A DNA stretch of 64,000 bases from Stutzerimonas xanthomarina. GTDB taxonomy: Bacteria > Pseudomonadota > Gammaproteobacteria > Pseudomonadales > Pseudomonadaceae. A program made the position numbers and the translations under genes. Positions 43,363 to 52,064 of the stretch are shown one piece after another; within the stretch, counting starts at the first letter, position 1, and each line of letters opens with the position of its first letter. The notes under the pieces are model-generated. The model did no database searches. It was not told where the DNA came from and was given only the letters and a program-made list of their open reading frames with translations. The stretch spans positions 1 through 64,000 of the forward strand of contig NZ_RHQM01000019.1 of the NCBI RefSeq assembly GCF_003935375.1, in the 5' to 3' direction.

Positions 43363-45120
43363 CTAACGCTGCTCCTCGGCAGCCGGCAGCGTCAGGGTGA
43401 ACACCGCGCCCTGTTCATCGTTGCTGACTTCCAGCGTGCCGCCCATCTCACGGACGATGCCGTACGACACCGCCAGCCCGAGGCCGAGGCCCTGGCCGAC
43501 CGGTTTGGTGGTGAAGAAGGGCTCGAACACCTGATCCAGATGTTCGCTGGCGATACCGCCGCCGTTGTCGCCCACGCTGAGCTGCCAGCGATCGCCGTCG
43601 AGCTGGCAGAGGATGCGCAGGCGCCGCTGCGGACGTTCGGCCATGGCATCCAGCGCGTTGTGCAGCAGATTGATCAGCACCTGCTCGAGGCGGATGGCGT
43701 CGCCGCTGACCGCGGCCTCGGCCGGTACCTGGCGGAATACCTCGACCTGCTCGCTGCGAATGCGCGGCGAGAGCAGCTGCAGGGCCTGCTCCAGCACCTC
43801 GGCCAGGCTCAGACGCTGGCGCAGCCCGGCCGGGCTCTTGCGAGCGAAGGTCTTCAGGTGGCCGGTCAGCGCCGCCATGCGTTCGAGCAGGCCTTCGACA
43901 TGCCCGAGGCCTTCGCGCACCTCGCCGTCGCGGCCGCTGTCGAGCAGCAGGCGAAGGCTGGCGAGCTGCATGCGCAATGCGGTCAGCGGCTGGTTGATCT
44001 CGTGGGCGAGGGCGGCGGACATCTGCCCCAGCGCGGCCATGCGCGCCGCATGCACCAGTTCGTCCTGGGCGGTGTGCAGCTCGCGGGTGCGCTCGTGCAC
44101 CAGGCGCTCCAGCTCGTTGCGGCTGCGCTGTTCGACGCGGCGGGTCTTGCCGCGTTGCGCCAGGTAGAGCAGCAGAAAGGCCAGGGTCATCCACACGCCC
44201 GCTGCGGCCAGGCGATAGCTGCGCACGCTGGCGACCACCATCTGTGGGTCGTGCAGCAGGTGCAGGGTCCAGTCGTCTTCCGGCAGCGCCAGGCGTTGCC
44301 AGAGGTATTCGCGGTGGCCGTCCGGGCCATCCACCAGGCGTCGCTCGCTGCCCTCGGCGAGTTGCTGCACGCGGCTGCTCGGCAGCGGCTGCAGCGTCTG
44401 TTCGGCATAGCGCCGGGCATCGATCAGGCGGCTGCGCACCTCGTCGCTGAGCGGGCGCAGATAGCGGAAGCGCCAGGCCGGGCGGTTGGTGAGGATGACG
44501 ATATCCAGCGAGTCGGCGATCAGCAGGATGCCCGGCTGGCCTACCCAGTCGCGCTGCATCTCTTCCAGCTCGAGCTTGACTACCAGCACGCCGAGCACCT
44601 CGCCGTCGGCATTCTTCACCGAGCTGGAGAGGAAGTAGCCGGGAATGCCGGTGGTGACGCCGACGGCGAAGTAGCGCCCGCTGTCGTTGCTCACCGCATC
44701 GCGGAAATACGGGCGGAAGGCGTAGTTGTTGCCGACGAAGCTGCTCCAGTCGCGCCAGTTGCTGGCGGCGATGGTCTCGCCGTCGCGGTCGAGCAGGTAC
44801 AGCACCGAGGAGCCGGCTGCGTGGTTCTGCTGTTCCAGGCGCTGGTTGAGCTGGCGGCGCAGCGCGCGGTTGCCCGGTTCGGCGAGCAGCGCCTGGATGT
44901 CGCTGTCCAGCGCCAGTAGGGCCGGCACCGAGCGGAAGCGTTCGACCTGCGTGTGGATCGCCTGGGCATAGAGTTCCAGCTGCCCCTGCGCTTCCTGGGC
45001 ACGCTCGGCCCAGGCGCGCTGCTCGGCTAGGCGCCCGGCCCAGTACATGCTCAGCAGCAGGCCGATGAGGATCAGCGTAACGATCAGGGTTACCCGCAGG
45101 CGGTTGGACGGTGCTGGCAT
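43363..45120 (-). CDS. dctB: C4-dicarboxylate sensor histidine kinase DctB
   Basis: The 585-residue kinase has an N-terminal helix (T-L-I-V-T-L-I-L-I-G-L-L-L-S-M-Y-W), a periplasmic double-PDC sensor of about 260 residues, a second helix (M-T-L-A-F-L-L-L-Y-L-A) and a coiled segment (L-E-R-L-V-H-E-R-T-R-E-L). HisKA (A-L-A-H-E-I-N-Q-P-L, His near residue 370) and HATPase_c (N-L-L-H-N-A-L-D-A-M, G-L-G-L-G-L-A-V-S-Y) complete it. The architecture matches DctB. It lies upstream of dctD in the same direction, 181 bases apart. Confidence 0.9.
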   Translation of the reverse strand: MPAPSNRLRVTLIVTLILIGLLLSMYWAGRLAEQRAWAERAQEAQGQLELYAQAIHTQVERFRSVPALLALDSDIQALLAEPGNRALRRQLNQRLEQQNHAAGSSVLYLLDRDGETIAASNWRDWSSFVGNNYAFRPYFRDAVSNDSGRYFAVGVTTGIPGYFLSSSVKNADGEVLGVLVVKLELEEMQRDWVGQPGILLIADSLDIVILTNRPAWRFRYLRPLSDEVRSRLIDARRYAEQTLQPLPSSRVQQLAEGSERRLVDGPDGHREYLWQRLALPEDDWTLHLLHDPQMVVASVRSYRLAAAGVWMTLAFLLLYLAQRGKTRRVEQRSRNELERLVHERTRELHTAQDELVHAARMAALGQMSAALAHEINQPLTALRMQLASLRLLLDSGRDGEVREGLGHVEGLLERMAALTGHLKTFARKSPAGLRQRLSLAEVLEQALQLLSPRIRSEQVEVFRQVPAEAAVSGDAIRLEQVLINLLHNALDAMAERPQRRLRILCQLDGDRWQLSVGDNGGGIASEHLDQVFEPFFTTKPVGQGLGLGLAVSYGIVREMGGTLEVSNDEQGAVFTLTLPAAEEQR

Positions 45121-45320
45121 GACGGCGCTCGCGACAGGACCCGACGATGGTAAGCGATAGTCGGCAGCGGTGGCGCATTGGCGAGCCTTGGCATAGCACC
45201 AAAGTCTTGATCTACCCCAATAGAGGCATAGTGCCATCATCGCTACACTGTGGGGAGTTACCATCAGCTCAGCAGGGATCGCTAGTACGGAACGGCCCGC
45301 CGCTCCAGTCGAGGTCCGCC

Positions 45321-46535
45321 TTGCTCAGAAAAATCCTTGTCAGCCAACTCCGCTTCGGCATGTACGTCCATGGGCTGGACGGCAGCTGGTTCGATCATTC
45401 CTTCTGGCGCAGCAAATTCTTGCTCACAGACCCCGCCGACCTGCAGGCGCTGCGCAGCAGCGGCGTCAAGGCGCTGTGGATCGATACGGGCAAGGGCGTC
45501 GATGTCGAAACGGCAACGCCCCCGGCCGCCGAGTCTCCACAGCTGGTCTCCGACGCCGTGCCGGTTGCGCCTCGGCCGACCGCCGCGTCGGCCCAGCAAT
45601 GCAACGTTCAGGAAGAAATGCAGCGCGCCGCGCAGGTGCTCAAGCGTTCCAAGCAGCAGGTGACCTCGCTGTTCAACGAGGCGCGCCTGGGCAAGGCCGT
45701 CGACCCGCAGCAGTGCCTGCCACTGGTCGAGCAGATTTCCGCATCCCTGGCGCGCAACGGCTCGGCATTGCTCAGCCTGGCGCGGCTGAAGACCAAGGAC
45801 GAGTACACCTACATGCATTCGGTGGCGGTCTGCGCGCTGATGGTCGCGCTGGGCCGGCAGCTGGGCCTGAGCGAACAGGAAGTCCAGGAAGCCGGCTTTG
45901 CCGGGCTGCTGCACGACATCGGCAAGATGGCCATGCCGCTGGATGTGCTGAACAAGCCGGGCAAGCTCAGCGACGACGAATACGCCGTCATGCGCAGCCA
46001 CCCCGAGCGTGGTCACGCGCTCCTGCTCGGCGCAGGAGCGGCCGTGTCCGAGGCGGTCCTGGATGTCTGCCTGCATCATCACGAGAAGATGGACGGCACC
46101 GGCTATCCGCACCGGCTGGCCGGCGAGCAGATCAGCCGGCTGGCGCGCATGGGCGCGATCTGCGACGTCTATGACGCCATCACCTCGGATCGCCCGTACA
46201 AAACCGCCTGGGATGCCTCGGGCTCGCTGGCGCGCATGGCGCAGTGGCAGGGGCACTTCGATACCCAGATCCTGCATGCTTTCGTGCGCACGGTGGGCAT
46301 CTACCCGCTGGGCTCGCTGGTACGGCTGCAGTCGGGCCGGCTCGGCGTGGTCATCGAACACAACGCGCAGCAGCTGACGGCGCCGCGCCTGAAACTGTTC
46401 TATTCCACCCGCGCCCGCGCGACGATCGTGCCGGTGGAGCTGGACCTCTCCAGCCCGCAATGCAGCGACCGCATCGTCGGCCGCGAGGACCCCGCCGCCT
46501 GGGGTTTCAGCAACCTGGATACGCTCTGGAGCTAG
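45321..46535 (+). CDS. HD-GYP domain cyclic di-GMP phosphodiesterase
   Basis: The 404-residue protein has an N-terminal DUF3391-like region (L-R-F-G-M-Y-V-H-G-L-D-G-S-W) and a C-terminal HD-GYP domain. The motifs H-D-I-G-K (near residue 198) and H-H-H-E-K-M-D-G-T-G-Y-P are both intact, so it should hydrolyse cyclic di-GMP. The start TTG at 45321 has GAGGT five bases upstream; longer upstream frames lack ribosome sites. No transmembrane segment is seen. Confidence 0.88.
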   Translation: MLRKILVSQLRFGMYVHGLDGSWFDHSFWRSKFLLTDPADLQALRSSGVKALWIDTGKGVDVETATPPAAESPQLVSDAVPVAPRPTAASAQQCNVQEEMQRAAQVLKRSKQQVTSLFNEARLGKAVDPQQCLPLVEQISASLARNGSALLSLARLKTKDEYTYMHSVAVCALMVALGRQLGLSEQEVQEAGFAGLLHDIGKMAMPLDVLNKPGKLSDDEYAVMRSHPERGHALLLGAGAAVSEAVLDVCLHHHEKMDGTGYPHRLAGEQISRLARMGAICDVYDAITSDRPYKTAWDASGSLARMAQWQGHFDTQILHAFVRTVGIYPLGSLVRLQSGRLGVVIEHNAQQLTAPRLKLFYSTRARATIVPVELDLSSPQCSDRIVGREDPAAWGFSNLDTLWS

Positions 46536-46566
46536 ATTGGCGGTCGTAAACAGGGGGCGATGCGAC

Positions 46567-46572
46567 TAGAAT
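46567..46572 (+). promoter_or_regulatory. Possible -10 element (TAGAAT) upstream of the sulP leader
   Basis: TAGAAT lies 58 bases before the leader ATG and 261 bases before sulP. No well-spaced -35 box is obvious. It would place the leader ORF inside the mRNA, but the assignment is weak. Confidence 0.25.
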
Positions 46573-46624
46573 GCCGCCCCCCGAATGCGATTCGCCCGGC
46601 GAGTCGCTCAGAGAAGAGTTCGTA

Positions 46625-46657
46625 ATGCCCATGACCTGGCTGCCTGGTCCGCCATAG
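46625..46657 (+). CDS. Candidate leader peptide upstream of sulP
   Basis: A 10-codon reading frame, MPMTWLPGPP followed by TAG, has a ribosome site AGAAGAG (46612-46618) six bases before its ATG. It ends in Pro-Pro directly before the stop, a combination known to slow ribosomes. It lies 170 bases upstream of the SulP transporter gene. CCCATGAC inside it (46628-46635) is exactly complementary to GTCATGGG downstream, so translation could alter mRNA folding. This is a prediction only; conservation was not tested. Confidence 0.45.
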   Translation: MPMTWLPGPP

Positions 46658-46827
46658 CGCTCCGCACCCTCGCGTCACTTTGCGACTGCCTGTCATGGGG
46701 TGGTCGTGCGCTGCTGTCCGTGCGTTTAGCCGACTGACAGCCGAATCAATCACACCAAAAATCTCGCCTTGTATCGCTGCCGGCCGCCCGTGGTCTGCAT
46801 GGCGGTGCTTTTGCTCTGGATAGCCCG

Positions 46828-48315
46828 ATGCTGCAATCGATCAACCAAAACTGGTTCTCCAATGTCCGTGGCGATGTGCTGTCCGGCCTCGTCGTCGCGC
46901 TGGCACTGATTCCCGAAGCCATCGCCTTCTCCATCATTGCTGGGGTTGATCCGCGGGTCGGCCTCTATGCCTCCTTCTGTATCGCCGTGGTGATCGCCTT
47001 CGTCGGCGGCCGACCGGGAATGATCTCCGCGGCGACCGGCGCCATGGCGCTGTTAATGGTGACGCTGGTGCGCGAGCACGGCTTGCAGTACCTGCTGGCG
47101 GCAACGCTGCTCTGCGGTGTACTGCAGATCGGCGCCGGCTACCTGCGCCTCGGCTCGCTGATGCGCTTCGTCTCGCGCTCGGTGGTCACCGGCTTCGTCA
47201 ATGCGCTGGCGATTCTGATTTTCATGGCGCAGCTGCCGGAACTGACGAACGTCACCTGGCACGTCTACGCCATGACCGCCGCGGGCCTCGGCATCATCTA
47301 CCTGTTCCCCTATGTGCCGAAGCTCGGCAAGGTCATCCCGTCGCCACTGGTGTGCATTCTCTCGATGACGGCGGTGGCCATGTATTTCGGTCTGGATATC
47401 CGCACCGTCGCCGACATGGGTGACCTGCCCGACACCCTGCCGGTCTTTCTCTGGCCGGAAGTGCCGCTGACCTTCGAAACCCTGGCGATCATCTTCCCGT
47501 ATTCCGCCGCGCTGGCCGTGGTTGGCCTGCTGGAGTCGCTGATGACCGCGACCATCGTCGACGACCTCACCGACACCGGCAGCGACAAGAACCGCGAATG
47601 CAAAGGGCAGGGCGTTTCCAACATCGTCTCCGGCCTGTTCGGCGGCATGGCCGGCTGCGCGATGATCGGCCAGTCGGTGATCAACGTGAAATCCGGCGGC
47701 CGTACCCGGCTGTCGACGCTGATCGCCGGCGTGGTGCTGCTGCTGATGGTGGTGTTCTTAAGTGACTGGGTCGGGCAGATCCCCATGGCCGCGCTGGTGG
47801 CGGTGATGATCATGGTGTCGATCGGCACCTTCAGCTGGGATTCGCTGCGCAACCTCAAGCGCTACCCGCTTTCCACCAACATCGTCATGGTCGTCACCGT
47901 GGTGGTGGTGGTCTTCACCCACAACCTGGCCTACGGTGTTCTGGCGGGCGTGCTGCTGGCGGCGATGTTCTTCGCCAACAAGGTCGGCCACTACCTGCAC
48001 ATCGGTTCGGAGCTGGATGCCGCCGGTAATCAGCGCACCTACAGGGTGGTCGGGCAGGTATTCTTCAGCTCATCGGACAAATTCACCGGTGCGTTCGATT
48101 TCAAGGAAGCGCTTGGCAAGGTCACCATCGACCTGTCCCGCGCACATTTCTGGGACATCACCGCCGTGGCGGCGCTGGACAAGGTGGTCATCAAGTTCCG
48201 CCGCGAAGGCACGGAGGTCGATGTGCTGGGTCTGAACGAAGCCAGCGCGACCATCGTTGACCGCTTCGGTGTGCATGACAAACCCGAGGCCATCGACAAG
48301 CTCATGAGCCACTGA
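46828..48315 (+). CDS. SulP family inorganic anion transporter
   Basis: The 495-residue protein has ten or more hydrophobic segments and starts with the SulP N-terminus ([15 protein letters not shown]). A C-terminal STAS domain of about 90 residues ([15 protein letters not shown]) follows the last helix. SulP proteins move sulfate, bicarbonate or other anions; this type resembles BicA-like bicarbonate or sulfate carriers. It is followed 14 bases later by a universal stress protein. Confidence 0.93.
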   Translation: MLQSINQNWFSNVRGDVLSGLVVALALIPEAIAFSIIAGVDPRVGLYASFCIAVVIAFVGGRPGMISAATGAMALLMVTLVREHGLQYLLAATLLCGVLQIGAGYLRLGSLMRFVSRSVVTGFVNALAILIFMAQLPELTNVTWHVYAMTAAGLGIIYLFPYVPKLGKVIPSPLVCILSMTAVAMYFGLDIRTVADMGDLPDTLPVFLWPEVPLTFETLAIIFPYSAALAVVGLLESLMTATIVDDLTDTGSDKNRECKGQGVSNIVSGLFGGMAGCAMIGQSVINVKSGGRTRLSTLIAGVVLLLMVVFLSDWVGQIPMAALVAVMIMVSIGTFSWDSLRNLKRYPLSTNIVMVVTVVVVVFTHNLAYGVLAGVLLAAMFFANKVGHYLHIGSELDAAGNQRTYRVVGQVFFSSSDKFTGAFDFKEALGKVTIDLSRAHFWDITAVAALDKVVIKFRREGTEVDVLGLNEASATIVDRFGVHDKPEAIDKLMSH

Positions 48316-48329
48316 CCAGGAGAACGACA

Positions 48330-49181
48330 ATGACCCACGTAATGGCTTGTATCGACGGATCACCGCAGGCCGCGGCGGTTTGCGACTGTTCGGCCTGGGC
48401 CAGCAAGCGCCTGGATGCGCCCCTGACGCTGCTGCATGTGCTCGACCGCCAGCAGTATCCGGTGTCGGGCGACCTGAGCGGCATCATCGGCCTCGGCAGC
48501 CGCGAATTCCTTCTGCAGGAGCTGGCCACGCTGGACGAGAAACGCGCCAAGCTGGCGCTGGAGGAGGGCCGCATGATGCTCGATTCGGCACGTCAGCGGG
48601 CGATCTCCGCCGGCGTCGCCCAGCCCGAGTGTCGGCAGCGCCACGGTGATCTGGTCGAGTCCCTGCGTGATTTGCAGGACGAAACACGCCTGCTGGTCAT
48701 CGGTCGTCAGGGCGAGGACAGCGGCGATGCCATCCAGCACATCGGCAGCCAGCTGGAAAACGTCATCCGCACCATGCAGCGGCCGATCCTGGTCGCGCCC
48801 GGCGACTTCAGCGCACCGCAAAGCGTGATGCTTGCCTTCGACGGTAGCGCCACCAGCCGCAAGGGCGTGGAAATGCTCGCCGGCAGCCCGCTGTTCAAGG
48901 GCATGCCGATTCATCTGGTAATGGTCGCGGCCGACACCGCCGACAATCAGGCCCAGCTGGAAAATGCCCGCGGCGTGCTGACCACCGCCGGTTTCAACGT
49001 GGAAATCGCCATCCGCGCCGGTGAAGTCGAGCCGACCCTGCATGCCTATCAGGCCGAGCACGGTATCGACCTGCTGGTGATGGGCGCCTACGGCCACTCG
49101 CGCATTCGCCAGTTTTTCGTCGGCAGCACCACCACCAACATGATCCGCACCACATCCACGCCGCTGCTGTTGCTGCGCTGA
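48330..49181 (+). CDS. Tandem universal stress protein
   Basis: The 283-residue cytoplasmic protein has two UspA domains: V-M-A-C-I-D-G-S-P-Q-A in the first half and L-A-F-D-G-S-A-T-S-R-K in the second. ATP-binding-type G-A-Y-G-H-S-R lies near the end. UspA-like proteins often follow SulP genes in pseudomonads, hinting that it modulates transport or reports stress; this is an inference. GGAG precedes the ATG. Confidence 0.9.
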   Translation: MTHVMACIDGSPQAAAVCDCSAWASKRLDAPLTLLHVLDRQQYPVSGDLSGIIGLGSREFLLQELATLDEKRAKLALEEGRMMLDSARQRAISAGVAQPECRQRHGDLVESLRDLQDETRLLVIGRQGEDSGDAIQHIGSQLENVIRTMQRPILVAPGDFSAPQSVMLAFDGSATSRKGVEMLAGSPLFKGMPIHLVMVAADTADNQAQLENARGVLTTAGFNVEIAIRAGEVEPTLHAYQAEHGIDLLVMGAYGHSRIRQFFVGSTTTNMIRTTSTPLLLLR

Positions 49182-49220
49182 TCGCCATCCGCTGCGCGCC
49201 CGTCTCGGGCGCGGCAGCCG

Positions 49221-50402
49221 TCAGCTATAAAGGTCCGCCCGGCTCCAGGGCAGCTCGTGTGAGCCATCCGCCAGCGGCTTGCTGGCGAGGATCTGGTGCA
49301 GGTTGATCCAGTTGTGGCGGAAGCCGTAGGCGCAACCGGCCAGATAGAGGCGCCAGATGCGCAACGCGCGTTCGGGAACCATCCGTTTTGCCTGCTCCAG
49401 CTGCTCTTCCAGCCGCTCACTCCAGAATTCCAGCGTACGCGCGTAGTGCAGGCGCAGGCTTTCCACGTCGACGATTTCCAGCCCGGCATCGCTGATGCAG
49501 CTGCTGATGTTCACCAGGTGCGGCAGCTCGCCGTGGGGGAATACGTAGCGGTTGATGAACTCGCCGGCGCCATGTCCGACCGGGCGGCCGTCGATGTGCC
49601 GGGCGGTGATGCCGTGGTTCATCACCAGCCCGCCGGGGCGCACGGCGTCGAACAGCCGCTGGCAGTACAGCGGCAGGTTGGCGTGGCCGACATGCTCGAA
49701 CATGCCGACGCTGACGACCTTGTCGAAGCGGCCATCCTGCGGCATATCGCGGTAGTCCATCAGCTCCAGAGTGATCTGCTTTGCTAGGCCTTCCTCGACC
49801 ACCCGTTCGCGAGCCAGTTCGAGCTGCTCGCGGCTCAAGGTGATGCCGAACACCTTCGCGCCGAACTCGCGTGCGGCATAGCGAGCCAGGCCGCCCCAGC
49901 CGCAGCCGACATCCAGCAGGCGCTCGCCAGGCTTGAGCCGCAATTTGCGGCATAGGTGGCGCAGCTTGGCCTGCTGCGCCTGTTCCAGATCCTCGCTGCC
50001 GGTTTCGAAATAGGCGCAGGAATAGACCATGTCCCTATCCAGCCAGAGCCGGTAGAAATCGTTGGACAGGTCGTAGTGATAGGAAATGGCTTCGGCGTCG
50101 GTCGCCTTGTCATGCGCCTCGCGCGAAGGCAGCGGAAAATCGTCCTGGCCCAGCGCCCTTGTGATCACATCGCCGATCCGAATGACCTCACCCACTGGCC
50201 CAAGCAGGTCGATCTGCCCCTCGACGTAGGCCGCGCCGAGCACGTCCAGGCTCGGCTGCCTCAGCCGGGTAACAAGGCTGGGGTCCTTGATCACCAGCGT
50301 GACGCAGGGAGTAGGGCCGATCTCGATCTCGTTGCCATCCCATAGCTGCAGCTTCAACGGCAGGGCGAGTTCTTTAAGGGCCGGTAGCAAGGTTGCCAAC
50401 AT
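49221..50402 (-). CDS. Cyclopropane-fatty-acyl-phospholipid synthase-like methyltransferase
   Basis: The 393-residue protein has the CFA synthase layout. A short N-terminal lipid-binding region is followed by a SAM-binding core with D-V-G-C-G-W-G-G near residue 165, and Y-H-Y-D-L-S-N-D-F-Y. The conserved G-M-F-E-H-V-G motif is present. CFA synthases methylenate unsaturated phospholipid acyl chains, usually late in growth. It is likely a cytoplasmic peripheral membrane enzyme. The gene is divergent from the DsrE-like gene. Confidence 0.9.
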   Translation of the reverse strand: MLATLLPALKELALPLKLQLWDGNEIEIGPTPCVTLVIKDPSLVTRLRQPSLDVLGAAYVEGQIDLLGPVGEVIRIGDVITRALGQDDFPLPSREAHDKATDAEAISYHYDLSNDFYRLWLDRDMVYSCAYFETGSEDLEQAQQAKLRHLCRKLRLKPGERLLDVGCGWGGLARYAAREFGAKVFGITLSREQLELARERVVEEGLAKQITLELMDYRDMPQDGRFDKVVSVGMFEHVGHANLPLYCQRLFDAVRPGGLVMNHGITARHIDGRPVGHGAGEFINRYVFPHGELPHLVNISSCISDAGLEIVDVESLRLHYARTLEFWSERLEEQLEQAKRMVPERALRIWRLYLAGCAYGFRHNWINLHQILASKPLADGSHELPWSRADLYS

Positions 50403-50551
50403 GCTCGATCTCCTTTTCAGTGCACGAAGAAAATCCTAGACCATCAAACGGCAACCGGTAGGCTATGGTGATGATAGTTTCGCGCTATGGTTCGAACGGC
50501 GGCGAACGTGCATTTGACGGCTTAACTCGCCGGGCTACCGCATGAGGGCTT

Positions 50552-50926
50552 ATGGAACACAACGATTCACAACGCGTACTGATTCTGGTCGCCAGCGGCC
50601 CCAGTACCCCGGCGCGCTGCGCCGCGCCTTTTCATATCGCCACGCTGCTGGCCTGCATGGATGCCGGGGTAACTCTCTACCTCACCGGTGAAGGCACGCA
50701 GTTGGCGCGCCGCGAGGTGGCCGAATCGCTGCGCGCGGTGGAAGGTGGCGAGCCGCTGCTGCACTTCATCCGCAACGCCAAGCAGGCTGGCGCGCGCTTG
50801 CTGATGTGCCGCCAGCCCGGGGTTCAGCTCGACCCCGCCACGCTGATCGCCGAGCTGGATGAAATCTCCAGCGGCGGCGAACTGGCGCAGATGATCCTCG
50901 AATACGAACGGGTGCTGACCCTATGA
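50552..50926 (+). CDS. DsrE-like protein
   Basis: The 124-residue protein has the DsrE fold: V-L-I-L-V-A-S-G-P-S at the start, A-T-L-L-A-C-M-D-A-G-V in the middle and a single conserved-position Cys86 in A-R-L-L-M-C-R-Q-P. A Cys there is typical of DsrE-type sulfur-carrier proteins. Its stop overlaps the start of a GcvH-like gene (ATGA), indicating joint function. It may handle protein-bound sulfur, but no dsr or sHdr genes are in the window. Confidence 0.8.
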   Translation: MEHNDSQRVLILVASGPSTPARCAAPFHIATLLACMDAGVTLYLTGEGTQLARREVAESLRAVEGGEPLLHFIRNAKQAGARLLMCRQPGVQLDPATLIAELDEISSGGELAQMILEYERVLTL

Positions 50927-51387
50927 ATGTGCACGGCCTGGAATTCCCCGACTCGCTGCGCTACGCCCCGGAGCACAGCCTGTGGCTGCGCGAGGAGGCC
51001 GACGGCAGCCTGACCATCGGCCTGACCGCCTACGGCTGCGCGCTGTACGGCCAGATCTTCGCCTTCACCCCCAAGCGCGTCGGCGCACGTATCGAGCGCG
51101 AGCGCAGCTTTGGCGTGGTCGAGTTCGCCAAGGCTGCCTCGTCGGCGCGCAGCCCGGTGAGCGGTGAACTGCTGGCGGTGAACGAAGCACTGCTCGAGCG
51201 TCCGGCGCTAATCAATCAGGATTGTTATGGGGAGGGCTGGATGGTCCGCCTGCAACCCGCGGACTGGGTCACCGTGCGCGACCGATTCCCACTGGGCGAA
51301 GCCGCCGAAGCCGCCATCGCCGAACGTATGCGGCTGGACAACTTCGATCCTGCCAACGCCCATGTGCAGGCGTTGCGGTGGAAATAG
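50923..51387 (+). CDS. GcvH-like lipoyl-carrier protein
   Basis: The 154-residue protein resembles glycine cleavage H protein: L-R-Y-A-P-E-H-S-L-W-L at residues 12-22 and F-G-V-V-E-F-A-K-A-A-S-S at 63-74. Lys70 is the expected lipoylation site, in place of the usual E-S-V-K-A-A-S. It is not next to gcvP or gcvT but to dsrE, and differs from classic GcvH in its C-terminus. In lipoate-dependent sulfur oxidation (sHdr) LbpA proteins are GcvH-like and accompany DsrE, so a related sulfur role is possible. Confidence 0.75.
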   Translation: MNVHGLEFPDSLRYAPEHSLWLREEADGSLTIGLTAYGCALYGQIFAFTPKRVGARIERERSFGVVEFAKAASSARSPVSGELLAVNEALLERPALINQDCYGEGWMVRLQPADWVTVRDRFPLGEAAEAAIAERMRLDNFDPANAHVQALRWK

Positions 51388-51482
51388 TGGGCGCTTGAGA
51401 CGGGTTAGGAGCGGAGGCTTTCAGCCCGCCGCCCGGACGCTATGCCAGGGCGCAATGCTGGCAATTGCCGCGGGACAGGCGC

Positions 51483-51800
51483 TCAGGGCTTGTCCGGTGT
51501 CGACAGGTCGAGCACTTTCACACAGCTCGCCTTGATCGCATGGTCCAGCTGGCGGATGCAGATATCGATCGCCATATTGCGCGTGCGCTTGTTCGTCCAC
51601 TCCAGCTCGGCCAGCGTCTCGATCAGATCCTGATGGCCGCTCTCGTTGACCAGCATGCCGTGCTGCACCGTCAGCGTCCGGCCCTGAAAGCTCAGCTGCA
51701 CCGGGTCGCGCCCGACGAGGGATGCACCTTCAGCCAGCAGGCAATCGATATGGTCACGCAGCGCGTGCAATGCACGGCGCTCATCTGGCGGGTTACCCAC
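51483..51800 (-). CDS. Conserved hypothetical protein
   Basis: The 105-residue soluble protein starts at GTG with GGAGAGG upstream. It contains L-S-F-Q-G-R-T-L-T-V-Q-H-G-M-L-V and T-R-N-M-A-I-D-I-C-I-R-Q-L-D-H-A. I do not recognise the family. It lies between the DsrE/GcvH-like pair and selC, transcribed in the same direction as selC and selB. Confidence 0.65.
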   Translation of the reverse strand: MGNPPDERRALHALRDHIDCLLAEGASLVGRDPVQLSFQGRTLTVQHGMLVNESGHQDLIETLAELEWTNKRTRNMAIDICIRQLDHAIKASCVKVLDLSTPDKP

Positions 51801-51930
51801 GACACCTCTCCTTCCCTGGAAAGAAAAGCCGCGATTGTGACGCGCTTCGCGCTAGAGCGCGATGGCTTTTTGATATTGCGAAGTGAGGCGGGCTGTCGCA
51901 GGGTGGTGGCGAGGGGTAGAGGGAGGTAGA

Positions 51931-52026
51931 TGGCGGAAGGCAGTGAGAGTCGAACTCACCCGGGAACGGCTGCCGCCCCCAACCGGGTTTGAAGCCCGGC
52001 CGCACCACCGGGTGCGATTGCCTTCC
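51931..52026 (-). tRNA. selC: tRNA-Sec (UCA)
   Basis: The 96-base gene ends in an encoded CCA. Read on the minus strand it has the tRNA-Sec features: an 8-bp acceptor stem starting GGAAGGCA, a long variable arm, and an anticodon stem CCGGG/CCCGG enclosing CTTCAAA with anticodon TCA. It is charged with serine and converted by SelA. It lies 38 bases downstream of selB, in the same direction. The T-arm loop reads TTCGACT. Confidence 0.96.
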
Positions 52027-52064
52027 TTATTTGGTCGAGACGCCAAAGGGAAGCGGCGACCAGC

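Noticed and set aside
43360-44919. Plus-strand frame of 519 codons opposite dctB
   Set aside because: It is a shadow of the histidine kinase, with low-complexity antisense composition.
41838-45120. A complete C4-dicarboxylate uptake locus
   Set aside because: Only the sensor and regulator are here; no dctA or dctPQM gene adjoins them in the window.
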